Below are positions 23,808 to 32,479 of a stretch of DNA of 37,618 nucleotides, one piece after another. The DNA lies in assembly GCA_013001595.1 (NCBI GenBank), contig JABDMH010000068.1:1-37618 (forward strand), read 5' to 3'. The notes beneath the pieces are model-generated. The model did not search any database. It was not told the origin of the DNA and was given only the letters and a program-made list of their open reading frames with translations. This DNA comes from Saprospiraceae bacterium. GTDB lineage: Bacteria > Bacteroidota > Bacteroidia > Chitinophagales > Saprospiraceae. The translations under genes and the position numbers were made by a program. Within the stretch, counting starts at the first letter, position 1; every line of letters begins with the position of its first letter.

Positions 23808-25859
23808 TCAAATCATGCATTCGGCACCGAAGAAAAAGAATTGTAAGGGTGCTGGTTCAAAAAATCTTCCACCAAAGGCATTGATACGAATGTTATCATT
23901 ATATCGTGTACCGGTGGTGTTTCGTAATCCGCCATGTATGTCGCATCGACCTTTGCCCCATACAAACCGATAACCAAGGCGTGAATGCAAGAGTAGGTAT
24001 TTATCATCTGTCATGGTATTGGCATCATTCAAATAAATAAGTCCAGTATATCTGGTATCTAGTGAACCATACCATCCCATTTCATCACCATACATCACAC
24101 CAAGACTGCCAAAGTGTTGTGGTATGCCAGGAAGTCGATTATTCTCTAATTGACGACCATCGATCTCAAAATCGTTGTATTTAAAATTGGAGAAGGTATA
24201 AGCAGCTTGCAGCTTGACCATGGAAGAAACCGCTTTAGTCAAGCTGGCCTCCAGTCCATTTCGACGAGACCTGCCAGCATTGCGATAAAAGGTGCGACCA
24301 GGAAAATCTCCAATTTCGAAAGGCACTAATTCTTGTTTCAAATCAATATGGAAGACGCTGATATTGTATGCCCAGTTTCTAGCTATGAAACCCTTCCCTC
24401 CCACTTCAAAGTGATTCGCTAATTGAGGTAAAAGCTCTTGATTAAAGCCTCCCGTGCCGGTTGGATTATTAGACAATTCGGAGAGGGCGGGTGTTTCAAA
24501 ACTATGGGCAAACCTCGCAAATAAATGACCTGCTCCGCCAAGTATTTGGTTAATGCCAATAGAAGGGCTAAAATGTTGCCATGAGATCTCTCCTGATTGA
24601 TCTCCATTAAGGAGAAATTTATCTTCGGCCTCAGTTGATAATAGGTCTAATCTACCTGTTAGATCCACCTTAAGTGATGACGTGAGGCTAAGTTCTTGCA
24701 GTAGATACAATGCAGTGGTTGTAAATCGTTCTTTCTGATCAAAGACCAAATCACCCCTCCTTCCCATCAGGTTATCATTGCGTCTGCGATCATCCGATTG
24801 ACTTTCCACATCTAGACCTGCAAGCAACCGATATCGGGATGACTGTAGGGAATATTTCATTTGCAGACCACCGAAAGCTCGTTCAAAGGCTACCGCTCCA
24901 CCCTCTTCAAAAGGGAGAAAATTGGCAAAATCACGATAAATAAGATAGGCCTTGGCATCGATGGTATGCTTTTGGTCGAATTCCTGATTGTAGGATATGG
25001 ATGCTGCACCTCTGCGCACAGCTTCGCCCGCACCAAAATCTTCATTGCGCATTCGAGCACTTCGTCGATCAGAAAGAACTTGTTCGAAGTTTATGCCACC
25101 GGGATCCTGTGCTTCCGGGGCATCCAAGTAATTGAGTTGAAATGTAAGGTTTCCATCTCTAATTTGCCGGGTGACAGACCCGGTCAGGTTCGTCGAGTTT
25201 GCTCGGGCATGCATTCTGTAACCATCGATCCGCTGATGAAGGGCACTGAAGTCTATCGTGTACTTGTCCATAACCTTGGCCAAACGCAAACTGGGTCGTA
25301 CATATCCATAAGCTCCCCCTTTAAAGGCAAAGTGGACTACATCCTTTTCTGGCACCTTGCGTCGTAGGTGTAGCGTTCCTCCTGAGGCATTTCCATAAAG
25401 ACCTGCTGCTGCACCATTCATGATCTCCATGGTTGCCATATGCTGCATATCCAGATGATCTAGTTGAGTCTGACCGTCGGGGGTAGTTGCCGGTATGCCG
25501 TCCACCAGCACCTTTACACCACGAATGCCAAAAGCAGAGCGAGAGCCAAAACCCCTGATGGATAATCTAATATCCTGAGCAAAATTCAGTGGATTGAGTG
25601 CAAAAACTCCGGGGGAATAAAGTAGTGCTTCGTCAACGGCTATATGAGGATTCCCATGATTGGTCTCGCTCAAGTCCTCTCTGTGAATGCTTCTTGCCGA
25701 GGACCATAGATTCGTCGGGAGCCGCGTTGCCACCACCGTGATTTCCTCTAAATCTTGATTCCTGAGCGTATCTTGCCCCATCACCGCCCCCATGTTTCCA
25801 GTTAGTAACAATGCTAAAAACAGGGAGAAAAGTCGGAAAAAACCGGAAATATAGATCAT
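23808..25859 (-). CDS. TonB-dependent outer-membrane receptor
   Basis: A 683-residue receptor. Signal peptide 1-29 (MIYISGFFRLFSLFLALLLT to VMGQ), a TonB-box-like EEITVVATR at 38-46, a plug domain (about 50-165) with the usual LLYSPGVFALN, RLSIRGFGSRSAFGIRGVKV, LVDGIPATTPDGQTQ and NGAAAGLYGNASGGTLHLR, then a 22-strand-type barrel and a terminal aromatic-rich strand (PLQFFFFGAECMI). It lacks the N-terminal carboxypeptidase-like domain of SusC-type receptors and has no SusD neighbour, so a siderophore, metal-chelate or cofactor substrate is more likely than a polysaccharide. The frame opens at 25973 but the signal peptide starts at 25859. A small secreted protein gene lies 58 bases upstream and may be co-expressed. 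Confidence 0.9.
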   Translation of the reverse strand: MIYISGFFRLFSLFLALLLTGNMGAVMGQDTLRNQDLEEITVVATRLPTNLWSSARSIHREDLSETNHGNPHIAVDEALLYSPGVFALNPLNFAQDIRLSIRGFGSRSAFGIRGVKVLVDGIPATTPDGQTQLDHLDMQHMATMEIMNGAAAGLYGNASGGTLHLRRKVPEKDVVHFAFKGGAYGYVRPSLRLAKVMDKYTIDFSALHQRIDGYRMHARANSTNLTGSVTRQIRDGNLTFQLNYLDAPEAQDPGGINFEQVLSDRRSARMRNEDFGAGEAVRRGAASISYNQEFDQKHTIDAKAYLIYRDFANFLPFEEGGAVAFERAFGGLQMKYSLQSSRYRLLAGLDVESQSDDRRRNDNLMGRRGDLVFDQKERFTTTALYLLQELSLTSSLKVDLTGRLDLLSTEAEDKFLLNGDQSGEISWQHFSPSIGINQILGGAGHLFARFAHSFETPALSELSNNPTGTGGFNQELLPQLANHFEVGGKGFIARNWAYNISVFHIDLKQELVPFEIGDFPGRTFYRNAGRSRRNGLEASLTKAVSSMVKLQAAYTFSNFKYNDFEIDGRQLENNRLPGIPQHFGSLGVMYGDEMGWYGSLDTRYTGLIYLNDANTMTDDKYLLLHSRLGYRFVWGKGRCDIHGGLRNTTGTRYNDNIRINAFGGRFFEPAPLQFFFFGAECMI

Positions 25860-25917
25860 GGGACATGCTAACTGAGTGTCAAAAGTAAGCATTTGAACCC
25901 AGGTACAAAATGCAGTG

Positions 25918-26292
25918 TTACTGTTTCCTTGACATGTAAAAATTGGTTGCCCTTGAATACCCGACGGCCTCAAAGTAACCCTTCCCCTCCAGTACGTCTA
26001 CATATTGTACTGAACCCAATCTAAACTTAACATTCACTTTGGCAGAGCGAGCAATTTCATCTTCTATGCGACAGAAAAACGGTTGCTTACTCAAGCCTAC
26101 TTCAGCATGATTCACCTCTGACAAGACGAGTGATTTTTGTAATGGTTTGACAATAACTGAACTCCTGAGTAAAATCGATGGTGGCTGAAACATTAACAAC
26201 TGCTCATATTTGGCATCATGCACCTTCATTTGTCCATGTGCAGAGAAGGCAAGGATAGATAGCCAAATTGTTAGAAAGGTAACCTTCATCAT
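25918..26292 (-). CDS. Small secreted protein upstream of the TonB receptor, unknown function
   Basis: A 124-residue protein with a signal peptide (MMKVTFLTIWLSILAFSAHG, then Q), leaving about 103 residues. The mature part has alternating short strands (SSVIVKPLQKSLVLSEVNHA, FFCRIEDEIA, VNVKFRLGSVQYVDVLEGKG) and one Cys in FFCRIEDEI, followed by a basic C-terminus. I recognise no domain. The YVDVLEGK segment recalls small Bacteroidota proteins of unknown function. It is the first gene of a run of five minus-strand genes and directly precedes the TonB-dependent receptor, which suggests a role linked to that receptor. Confidence 0.7.
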   Translation of the reverse strand: MMKVTFLTIWLSILAFSAHGQMKVHDAKYEQLLMFQPPSILLRSSVIVKPLQKSLVLSEVNHAEVGLSKQPFFCRIEDEIARSAKVNVKFRLGSVQYVDVLEGKGYFEAVGYSRATNFYMSRKQ

Positions 26293-26652
26293 GCATAATT
26301 ATAGAACTTTACTTTGATAGTATTCATATTTTGCCCAGTTTGTTGACATTCTTGGCTCTTATTAGATGAATATGTTCCATTTGTAGTGCTTCATGGAAAT
26401 TCAGAAGTACTAGCTCCATCAAAAGCAATGCAGAATGTTTCAATCATTTTGCCTTTCATCTATTGGTTCTTTTCGGCATAACTCATTCACATCCGCGTTT
26501 TTTTTTAGAAAAAGGACCAGCCCATGAATTGGATTTAATAATTCACAGATTAATATGCACTTGCTCAACTTACTGGAATTCAGTAAAGACAAGAATTTGT
26601 GAAAATTTTGATTATTTTAAGACCATATTATTCCTCACCTTAAAAGACTGCG
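26293..26652. other. Divergent intergenic region, no recognisable gene
   Basis: A 360-base AT-rich region between the secreted-protein gene (leftward) and the CBS-domain gene (rightward). The 67-codon frame at 26463-26666 overlaps the CBS start and looks like chance. It should hold both promoters; none could be assigned with confidence. Confidence 0.5.
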
Positions 26653-27120
26653 ATGAAAGAAAGTGAAATTGTAAGGAAGTACATGGCAAAGCATCTGATA
26701 ACTTTTAGAGCTGATGACGATATCAATGATGCCATGGCCATCATTCTAAAGCATAAGATATCTGGTGCACCAGTGGTGGACGCTAACAAGAATCTCGTCG
26801 GTATGCTTTCAGAATCTGATTGTATCGAAACGGTGTTGGATGGGGCTTACAATAATCAACCAGGAGGAAACGGAACAGTTGGGGACTACATGTCTCGCAA
26901 GGTGATGACCATCGAGCCAGATAAGACGATCATAGAATTGGCCACAAAATTTGTAAATACACCTTATCGCCGTTTTCCCGTCGTGGCTCGTGGCAAGTTG
27001 GTAGGCCAGATCAGTATTAGTGACGTTTTGAGGTCCATCGTGAAATCACGTCCGAAGTTACAGCATACTCCTTCTTCATGGAAAATCAGAGAGCCACAAG
27101 ATAAGGGCGTGCGAAAATAA
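26653..27120 (+). CDS. Tandem CBS-domain protein
   Basis: A 155-residue cytoplasmic protein consisting of two CBS domains (about 6-60 and 75-135). The first has MAKHLITFRADDDINDAMAI, ILKHKISGAPVVDANKNLVG and MLSESD; the second has YMSRKVMTIEPDKTIIELAT, RRFPVVARGKLVG and QISISDVLRSI. These are the canonical P-V-V-D-x-x-x-x-L-V-G and (I/L)-S-x-x-D elements of the ATP/AMP-sensing Bateman module. With no catalytic partner domain it probably acts as a nucleotide-sensing regulator. It ends 71 bases before the GntP permease gene in the same direction, so regulation of that transporter is possible but unproven. Confidence 0.88.
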   Translation: MKESEIVRKYMAKHLITFRADDDINDAMAIILKHKISGAPVVDANKNLVGMLSESDCIETVLDGAYNNQPGGNGTVGDYMSRKVMTIEPDKTIIELATKFVNTPYRRFPVVARGKLVGQISISDVLRSIVKSRPKLQHTPSSWKIREPQDKGVRK

Positions 27121-27191
27121 CCAGCCCAGTTCTTGAAGATAGGAGGGGATGAGGTGAGCAGACGATCACACATCTTTTCTTATTTTACAGC

Positions 27192-28577
27192 ATGGATAGT
27201 ACTGTAACACACTGGCCAATTATCGTTCTCTTAATTGGGATAGCCGCAGTGGTCATTTTGATTGCTGTTTTCAAAATTCACGCCTTTCTCTCCCTAATAT
27301 GTGCATCTGTTGTTGTAGGTGTGCTCACGCAACAACTACCTGGGCAATATAGCAATCATTATGTGCGCGCGGTCGAACTTTCCATGACTGAATTTGGAGT
27401 CGTAGCGGGAAAAATCGCTTTCGTCATAGCTTTAGCAGCCATTCTGGGTGTGGCACTCACTATGAGTGGTGCTGCTGAAAAAATCGTCATCAAGTTTATT
27501 GGTTTACTGGGTGAAAAACTGGCACCCATAGCACTGCTGATTAGTGGTTTTGTACTCTCCATTCCTGTGTTTTTTGATACGGTTTTTTTCCTTTTGATTC
27601 CCATTGCTTACTCCATGGGGCAAAAGATCCGAAAAGATTATGTCCTCTTTGTGATGGCCATAAGTGCTGGTGCTGCCATAACCCACTCTCTGGTGCCACC
27701 TACTCCAGGCCCCTTAGTCATGGCGGAAGACTTAAGCTTGAATTTGGGCCTGGTTATAGTGGTGGGATTTCTCGCAGGTATTCTCCCTGCGATAGTAGCG
27801 TACCTCTTTGCCAAACGTCTGAGTAAACGAATCCCAATCGAACCTCCGGTCATGCAAGATGAAGCAATGGAGGAACCATTATCTAGTCTACCTCCTTTCG
27901 GTCTTGCCATACTGCCCATTATCGTACCCCTAATACTAATTATCAACTCTTCAGCCCTCGAATACTTTGCTGGAGAGAATGAGACCCAGGGGACGGTTGC
28001 CACTTTCTGGCATTTTATCGGTAATAAAAACATGGCCATGTTGCTCGGTACCATTCTCGCGCTCTGGTTGTTGGCTAAACAAAAAGGTTGGGGGATAAAG
28101 CAAGTAGGGCAATCGCTAGAAAAACCACTAGAAATTGCAGGGATTATCATTTTGATAACCAGTGCAGGGGGAGCTTTTGGTGGCATGATCAAACACTCTG
28201 GTATTGGCGATTGGATCAAGGGATTGGCACTGGGGGGAATTGAACTAAACTATGTGCTGCTTGCTTGGCTTGTTGCTGCCGTCATGAAAATAGCGCAAGG
28301 TTCAGGAACGGTAGCCATGATTACCACCGCAGGAATCATGGTAACTTTGACCACGGGAATTGATCTTCCTTATCATCCGGTCTACCTCCTGTTGGCCATT
28401 GGCTTTGGTTCTATGTTCATTTCATGGATGAATGATAGTGGTTTTTGGGTAGTATGTAAAATGAGTGGATTTTCTGAAAAACAGACACTACAAACCTGGA
28501 CAGTAACTCTTGGATTGATCGGATTGGTTGGCCTGATTCAAGTGCTGATCCTATCGAAAGTCATTCCGTTAGTCTAA
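27192..28577 (+). CDS. GntP-family sugar-acid:proton symporter
   Basis: A 461-residue inner-membrane protein with about 12-14 hydrophobic segments. Family landmarks include IPVFFDTVFFLLIPIAYSMG, the P-V-F-F-D-x-x-F/V motif, HSLVPPTPGPLVMAEDL, the H-x-L/F-V-P-P-x-P-G-P signature, GGAFGGMIKHSGI, KIAQGSGTVAMITTAGIM and SWMNDSGFWVVCKMSGFSEK. Together these are diagnostic of the gluconate permease family, which imports gluconate and related sugar acids with protons; the exact substrate is not shown. Length and order match GntP/GntT proteins. The CBS gene is immediately upstream, and no sugar-acid kinase lies nearby. Confidence 0.93.
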   Translation: MDSTVTHWPIIVLLIGIAAVVILIAVFKIHAFLSLICASVVVGVLTQQLPGQYSNHYVRAVELSMTEFGVVAGKIAFVIALAAILGVALTMSGAAEKIVIKFIGLLGEKLAPIALLISGFVLSIPVFFDTVFFLLIPIAYSMGQKIRKDYVLFVMAISAGAAITHSLVPPTPGPLVMAEDLSLNLGLVIVVGFLAGILPAIVAYLFAKRLSKRIPIEPPVMQDEAMEEPLSSLPPFGLAILPIIVPLILIINSSALEYFAGENETQGTVATFWHFIGNKNMAMLLGTILALWLLAKQKGWGIKQVGQSLEKPLEIAGIIILITSAGGAFGGMIKHSGIGDWIKGLALGGIELNYVLLAWLVAAVMKIAQGSGTVAMITTAGIMVTLTTGIDLPYHPVYLLLAIGFGSMFISWMNDSGFWVVCKMSGFSEKQTLQTWTVTLGLIGLVGLIQVLILSKVIPLV

Positions 28578-28761
28578 AAGGTTAATCTCCCGCTACCGCG
28601 GTGTCATGTCGTAGATAAGATTCTTCAATTTCGACTTGAATCACATCCTTAATTCACAAATAGATGATGCTTGCTGCAGGATCTCTCACATCATGGATTT
28701 CTTCAACCTTGTTGTAAACCTAATGGCTGAATAGATGTTAAATCGGCATAAAGAAAAAAGT

Positions 28762-28962
28762 ATGCAATTCTTCAAGACTGCGATCGTAATTTTCTCCCTC
28801 TTATTGGCCTTACTCATCCTAATATCAATCAATCAAGGTTTATTTGCCATTTTGATTGTGATGGCGTCTTCTACCATATTGATATTAATGCTTGCTTGGT
28901 TAATTCTGAAAGACGACTCGAAGGATCATCAATGGAACGATTATGTTGAAATTCCCGACTGA
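28762..28962 (+). CDS. Small two-segment membrane protein
   Basis: A 66-residue protein: MQFFKTAIVIFSLLLALLIL begins a first hydrophobic helix (about 5-22), a second follows (about 29-52), and the tail is acidic (LKDDSKDHQW to VEIPD). An upstream ATG at 28735 would add nine polar residues; the one at 28762 starts just before the hydrophobic helix. No family is recognised. Two-helix small membrane proteins of this kind are often partners of transporters, but the 185-base gap to the GntP gene makes co-transcription uncertain. Confidence 0.55.
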   Translation: MQFFKTAIVIFSLLLALLILISINQGLFAILIVMASSTILILMLAWLILKDDSKDHQWNDYVEIPD

Positions 28963-28984
28963 AATGGTCAGGCAGGGAACGGCC

Positions 28985-30313
28985 TCAGTATTGAGGTAGT
29001 TTCCAACCATTGTGGTAAGTAGGTTCGATCATTGCTGATGCCTCAGCAGATGAAAACCGAGATTGTTTTCCATCCCAATATATTTTCTCTCCCGTTTTGA
29101 AAGCAACATTTCCCATGTGGGCATTTATGGCAGCTATGCTTCCAGAGTCAATGGGAGTATACAAGATAGCTGAATTATTCTTTCGAATAGCCGCGATAAG
29201 GTTTTTGGTGTGAAGGTCAAGGTAACGTACGCCTTTTGGTCGCTTTACGGGGTCTATCAGTTTCATTAGGCTAGCTCCTTCTTGGCTATAGTCTACCGAT
29301 AAGTTTTCTTCTAGCACATCATACCCTTGTCGATCGACCACCAGGGTGCCGTTGTTTCCTATAAATGCTATGCCTTCCCTTCTGTTGTAGGGTCCTAGAT
29401 CAATACCTGTTGCGTGCTCCCACAACATGTTGAAGTCTTCATATTCAAATATCGCCTGTAGAGTATCGGGTGTTTCAGCAGGATCATTTGGGTAAGCAAG
29501 TTTGCCCCCAGATGCCATAACAGACTTCGGAGCTTCAGCCTGCATCGCATACAGGGCAATATCGATCTCGTGGACACCCCAGTCTGTCATTAGTCCTCCA
29601 GCATAATCCCAAAACCAACGAAAATTAAAGTGAAACCGATTAGGATTAAAAGGTTTTTCCGGAGCAGGACCCAACCACATCTTGTAATCTACCGCCTCAG
29701 GAGGATCGGCATTATCTCTAGACTGCATAGGTTTCATCCACCCTTGGTAAGCCCAGGTTTTAACCAATCGAATATTGCCCAAATCACCAGACCTCACTAT
29801 ATCAATGGCTTCTCGATAATGAGGTCCACTGCGTTGCCACTGTCCGACCTGCACCTTCAGATCTGGGTGAGCAGCTGCTGCACGTCGCATAATAAAGGCC
29901 TCCTCAATGGAGTTTGCCAACGGTTTTTCGACATAAATATGTTTACCTGCTTCCAAAGTATCGCAAAAGATTTTACAATGCCAATGGTCAGGTGTTCCAA
30001 TGATGACCAAATCAATGTCTTTATTTTCTAGCAGCTCCCGATAGTCAGCATACACTGTCGGAATATTATCCCTCATCTTAGTATACTCCGCCAACCGCTT
30101 ATCTGTCACCCGCTGATCTACGTCACAGATGGCAATCAGTTCCAGGTCATCCATCAACAGCATGGACTTGGTATTGGACCATCCCATGCCATTGCAGCCA
30201 ATCACACCAAACCGCAGCTTTTCGTCTGATTGTCTTTTAGAAATGATGTTCCAACTTGGATGGAGTACGGCAGTACCTGTCAGCGACTGACTGATAAATT
30301 TCCTACGATTCAT
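28985..30313 (-). CDS. Gfo/Idh/MocA-family NAD(P)-dependent oxidoreductase, likely exported
   Basis: A 442-residue oxidoreductase. The start at 30313 gives MNRRKFISQSLTGTAV, a twin-arginine (R-R-K-F) leader typical of Bacteroidota periplasmic members, so NAD(P)-loaded export by Tat is likely though the hydrophobic part is short. The Rossmann domain starts RFGVIGCNGMGWSNTK and continues ICDVDQ, IGTPDHWHCKIFCDTLEAGK and HIYVEKPLA (the E-K-P family motif). The C-terminal alpha/beta domain has FRWFWDYAGGLMTDWGVHEI, containing the G-G-x-x-x-D-W-G-V-H-x-x-D catalytic-side signature, and ends EPTYHNGWKLPQY. It probably oxidises or reduces a sugar or sugar derivative; which one is not evident. Confidence 0.88.
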   Translation of the reverse strand: MNRRKFISQSLTGTAVLHPSWNIISKRQSDEKLRFGVIGCNGMGWSNTKSMLLMDDLELIAICDVDQRVTDKRLAEYTKMRDNIPTVYADYRELLENKDIDLVIIGTPDHWHCKIFCDTLEAGKHIYVEKPLANSIEEAFIMRRAAAAHPDLKVQVGQWQRSGPHYREAIDIVRSGDLGNIRLVKTWAYQGWMKPMQSRDNADPPEAVDYKMWLGPAPEKPFNPNRFHFNFRWFWDYAGGLMTDWGVHEIDIALYAMQAEAPKSVMASGGKLAYPNDPAETPDTLQAIFEYEDFNMLWEHATGIDLGPYNRREGIAFIGNNGTLVVDRQGYDVLEENLSVDYSQEGASLMKLIDPVKRPKGVRYLDLHTKNLIAAIRKNNSAILYTPIDSGSIAAINAHMGNVAFKTGEKIYWDGKQSRFSSAEASAMIEPTYHNGWKLPQY

Positions 30314-30438
30314 GATTTGAGTTTTCGATTTCTTCGAACCCTTTGCTTCCAACATTCAATAAACTCAAAATAGCAAAAAGTTGACACCTATGGCCAACCT
30401 TAATTACCCGAAATCAGTATCTGAATTACAATCCATAC

Positions 30439-31035
30439 CTATTTTACGTTTGCTCGGATATTCCAATTAATATCAACTGAGCGATTGGAGAATTCATAGA
30501 AAGAAAACCAACCTGGATTATTGTCTCCAAAGAGGCCATAGATATCGCCTTCAGGTTGACGTGGACCTGGATCACATCCGATAATTGCGAGCCTTCGATC
30601 ACCCGCATCTACCTCCAACACCACCCAAACTCCCTCATTAGGTATGGCCGCAACGTTATCTAAAAGATGTTCATTCCAACTACCCGGATTGATTTCTCCT
30701 TGGACAAACTCGTATTCATATAGGAGATCTCCCGGTTCATTTCTGCGTTGCCCATTGTCCGCAAAGATCAGGAGTCTTACAACATCCGGAATATCAGCAA
30801 TGAAAAATGTAACTGAATTTATGGACTTGCCTGTATGCCCAAAACGCTCCACTACAGACGTTGAAAAACGCACTCCCGCATAAGAAACACCTTGGGAGAA
30901 AACAGGTGCTGATTGATTTGGACCATCATAGTGCAATGTATTGGGCAATGGGTCTGGAGTTGCGACCGGATCGTCCTTTTGACACGACATCACCAATACT
31001 CCAAGGCACAAGAAATATAAGTACGACCTAATCAT
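30439..31035 (-). CDS. Surface lipoprotein with export signal (Cys-Gln-Lys-Asp-Asp)
   Basis: A 198-residue lipoprotein. The lipobox is LVMSC with the lipidated C18, followed at once by QKDDP, which matches the lipoprotein export signal described in Capnocytophaga and other Bacteroidota (Cys-x-Lys-(Asp/Glu)2), so exposure on the outer cell surface is likely. The mature part is an all-beta-looking domain (GVSYAGVRFSTSVVERFGHT, INSVTFFIADIPDVVRLLIF, EYEFVQGEINPGSWNEH, VWVVLEVDAG, GWFSFYEF) resembling carbohydrate-binding or jelly-roll domains that carry tension-strap motifs, but I cannot name the family. It is 125 bases upstream of the Gfo/Idh/MocA gene on the same strand. Confidence 0.75.
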   Translation of the reverse strand: MIRSYLYFLCLGVLVMSCQKDDPVATPDPLPNTLHYDGPNQSAPVFSQGVSYAGVRFSTSVVERFGHTGKSINSVTFFIADIPDVVRLLIFADNGQRRNEPGDLLYEYEFVQGEINPGSWNEHLLDNVAAIPNEGVWVVLEVDAGDRRLAIIGCDPGPRQPEGDIYGLFGDNNPGWFSFYEFSNRSVDINWNIRANVK

Positions 31036-31248
31036 TTTGTCCTTTTTTTTTTAAAAGAGCGAAAATTCTTTCCGGGATGCTGCTAAGGAATAACTAAAAT
31101 CTAGATCATAGTGGTTAATCATTTCTTAAAATCACATACCAGTACCTTGCCAGCAAATTCTGGTTGCTCCCTCTAGCATTGAAAAGTCTTTTTAGCATCG
31201 ACAGATACACTTTCTAATAAAATACAATACCCAGGTTGGTGCAATGAT

Positions 31249-32127
31249 TTACTTTCTGATTCGAAGCTCACGATTCTCTTCTCTTCCAAAGCCTCGGATC
31301 TTAATCACCTCCTGACCTATGGATACATGAGCAAAAGCATTCTCATTGGTGTCAACCATTCCCTTAAAGGTCACAAAATGGATGCCGCTCTTTACCCCAT
31401 AATTCCCGGCATGATTATGACCGTTTAACCAAGCTTTGACGATAGAATATCTCTCAATCAATGCCACTACCTCCTCATCATTCCAGAGGTTGTGTACGTC
31501 CGATGGATACACGGGAAAATGGCACAGTAAAATAACGGGGATTTCTTGCTCCTCTGCCTGCTTGAGTTCCGCCTTCAACCACTTCATTTGGCTTTTACCA
31601 AGTGCTCCGTTCCATGTAGGCAGCTCTGGATAATGCCTTTCATGATGTCGTTTGGCTCGTCGATAAAGCTTGCTCGACTTAGGGTTAGCGTGTAAAGACA
31701 CATCGTTTCCATCGAGAATCAAGAATCGCCACCCCATAACATCTTGTGCAAAATACCTACTAGGCATGCCCATCTTTTTGTGCACGCCAGGTTTGAGCGA
31801 ATCTGCTACTGAGTAATCATGGTTACCTAACACGTGGGTAAAAGGAGCGACAAGCTTATCGATTATCCTCTGAACGGGGAGAAAATTGGCTGCCCCATCA
31901 TCGATGAAATCTCCCAGATGAAACACGTGATGCAACTCCTGGTCATTAAATGTTGATACGCACTCTTCTAATTTTGTTATCGAGTTTTTATAATGTCTCA
32001 ATCCCCTGGTCGGTTGATCAGCATATTGACAATCTGCAATGATCCCTAAGGAAACACTAGCATTATTCGGTTGGCCAAATATATGTATGGCAGGGACTAG
32101 TAGTAAGAAAAATAAAACGAACTTCAT
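31249..32127 (-). CDS. Exported calcineurin-like phosphoesterase (ADPRibase-Mn/CDP-alcohol diphosphatase-like)
   Basis: A 292-residue metallophosphoesterase with a signal peptide (MKFVLFFLLLVPAIHIFG). All five motifs of the fold are present: GIIADCQYAD, HLGDFIDDG, VLGNHDYS, LLCHFPVYP and LNGHNHAGNYG. The extended opening GIIADCQYADQPTRG and the following LRHYKNSITKLEE resemble animal and plant Mn-dependent ADP-ribose/CDP-alcohol diphosphatase (ADPRM), which hydrolyses ADP-ribose and CDP-choline or CDP-glycerol. It acts outside the cytoplasm here because of the signal peptide. Its ATG shares one base with the stop of the upstream frame (TAATG), a sign of translational coupling. Confidence 0.85.
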   Translation of the reverse strand: MKFVLFFLLLVPAIHIFGQPNNASVSLGIIADCQYADQPTRGLRHYKNSITKLEECVSTFNDQELHHVFHLGDFIDDGAANFLPVQRIIDKLVAPFTHVLGNHDYSVADSLKPGVHKKMGMPSRYFAQDVMGWRFLILDGNDVSLHANPKSSKLYRRAKRHHERHYPELPTWNGALGKSQMKWLKAELKQAEEQEIPVILLCHFPVYPSDVHNLWNDEEVVALIERYSIVKAWLNGHNHAGNYGVKSGIHFVTFKGMVDTNENAFAHVSIGQEVIKIRGFGREENRELRIRK

Positions 32128-32423
32128 TACAGATGTTTAATGCCAAATTTTTGTGCATGTCTCATAAACCAAACCAAAGCTGATGCGCCTAGCATAACTG
32201 CAGAATAGAAAGTAAAACTGTTCAGCATTCCTTCTTTCAAAAAACCAAACACCCCCAACCAAATTAATATCCATCTTGCCCATTCAAGAAAATATGCCAA
32301 TCGCCGCATCTCAAAAATACCGCCGATCGCAGTTACAGAGAGAATAATTAGCACCGAGGCAATCCAACGCGAGGATAAAGAAAATCTATCAATATTAAAA
32401 AGAAAGGCACTGGTACCTGCCAT
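32127..32423 (-). CDS. C-terminal membrane segment of the broken AGMO-like gene (98 residues)
   Basis: An open frame of 98 residues with three hydrophobic helices (WIASVLIILSVTAIGGIFEM, the WARWILIWLGVFGFL region, and FYSAVMLGASALVWFMRH). The G-G-(I/L)-F-E motif and layout are what follows the histidine-rich core in alkylglycerol-monooxygenase-like proteins. The homology-like sequence seems to extend upstream of the ATG in this frame (QLLYTFQYVII just before it), suggesting the ORF is the tail of the disrupted desaturase gene rather than an independent gene. It still overlaps the phosphoesterase start by one base (TAATG). If translated alone it would be a small membrane protein. Confidence 0.5.
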   Translation of the reverse strand: MAGTSAFLFNIDRFSLSSRWIASVLIILSVTAIGGIFEMRRLAYFLEWARWILIWLGVFGFLKEGMLNSFTFYSAVMLGASALVWFMRHAQKFGIKHL

Positions 32424-32479
32424 GATGATTACGTACTGAAAAGTATATAATAGTTGATTTGGGCAGGAAGCTCCTTACC

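Noticed and set aside
27638-28219. 193-codon leftward frame
   Set aside because: It is the antisense shadow of the GntP permease; its composition mirrors the hydrophobic codons of the real gene.
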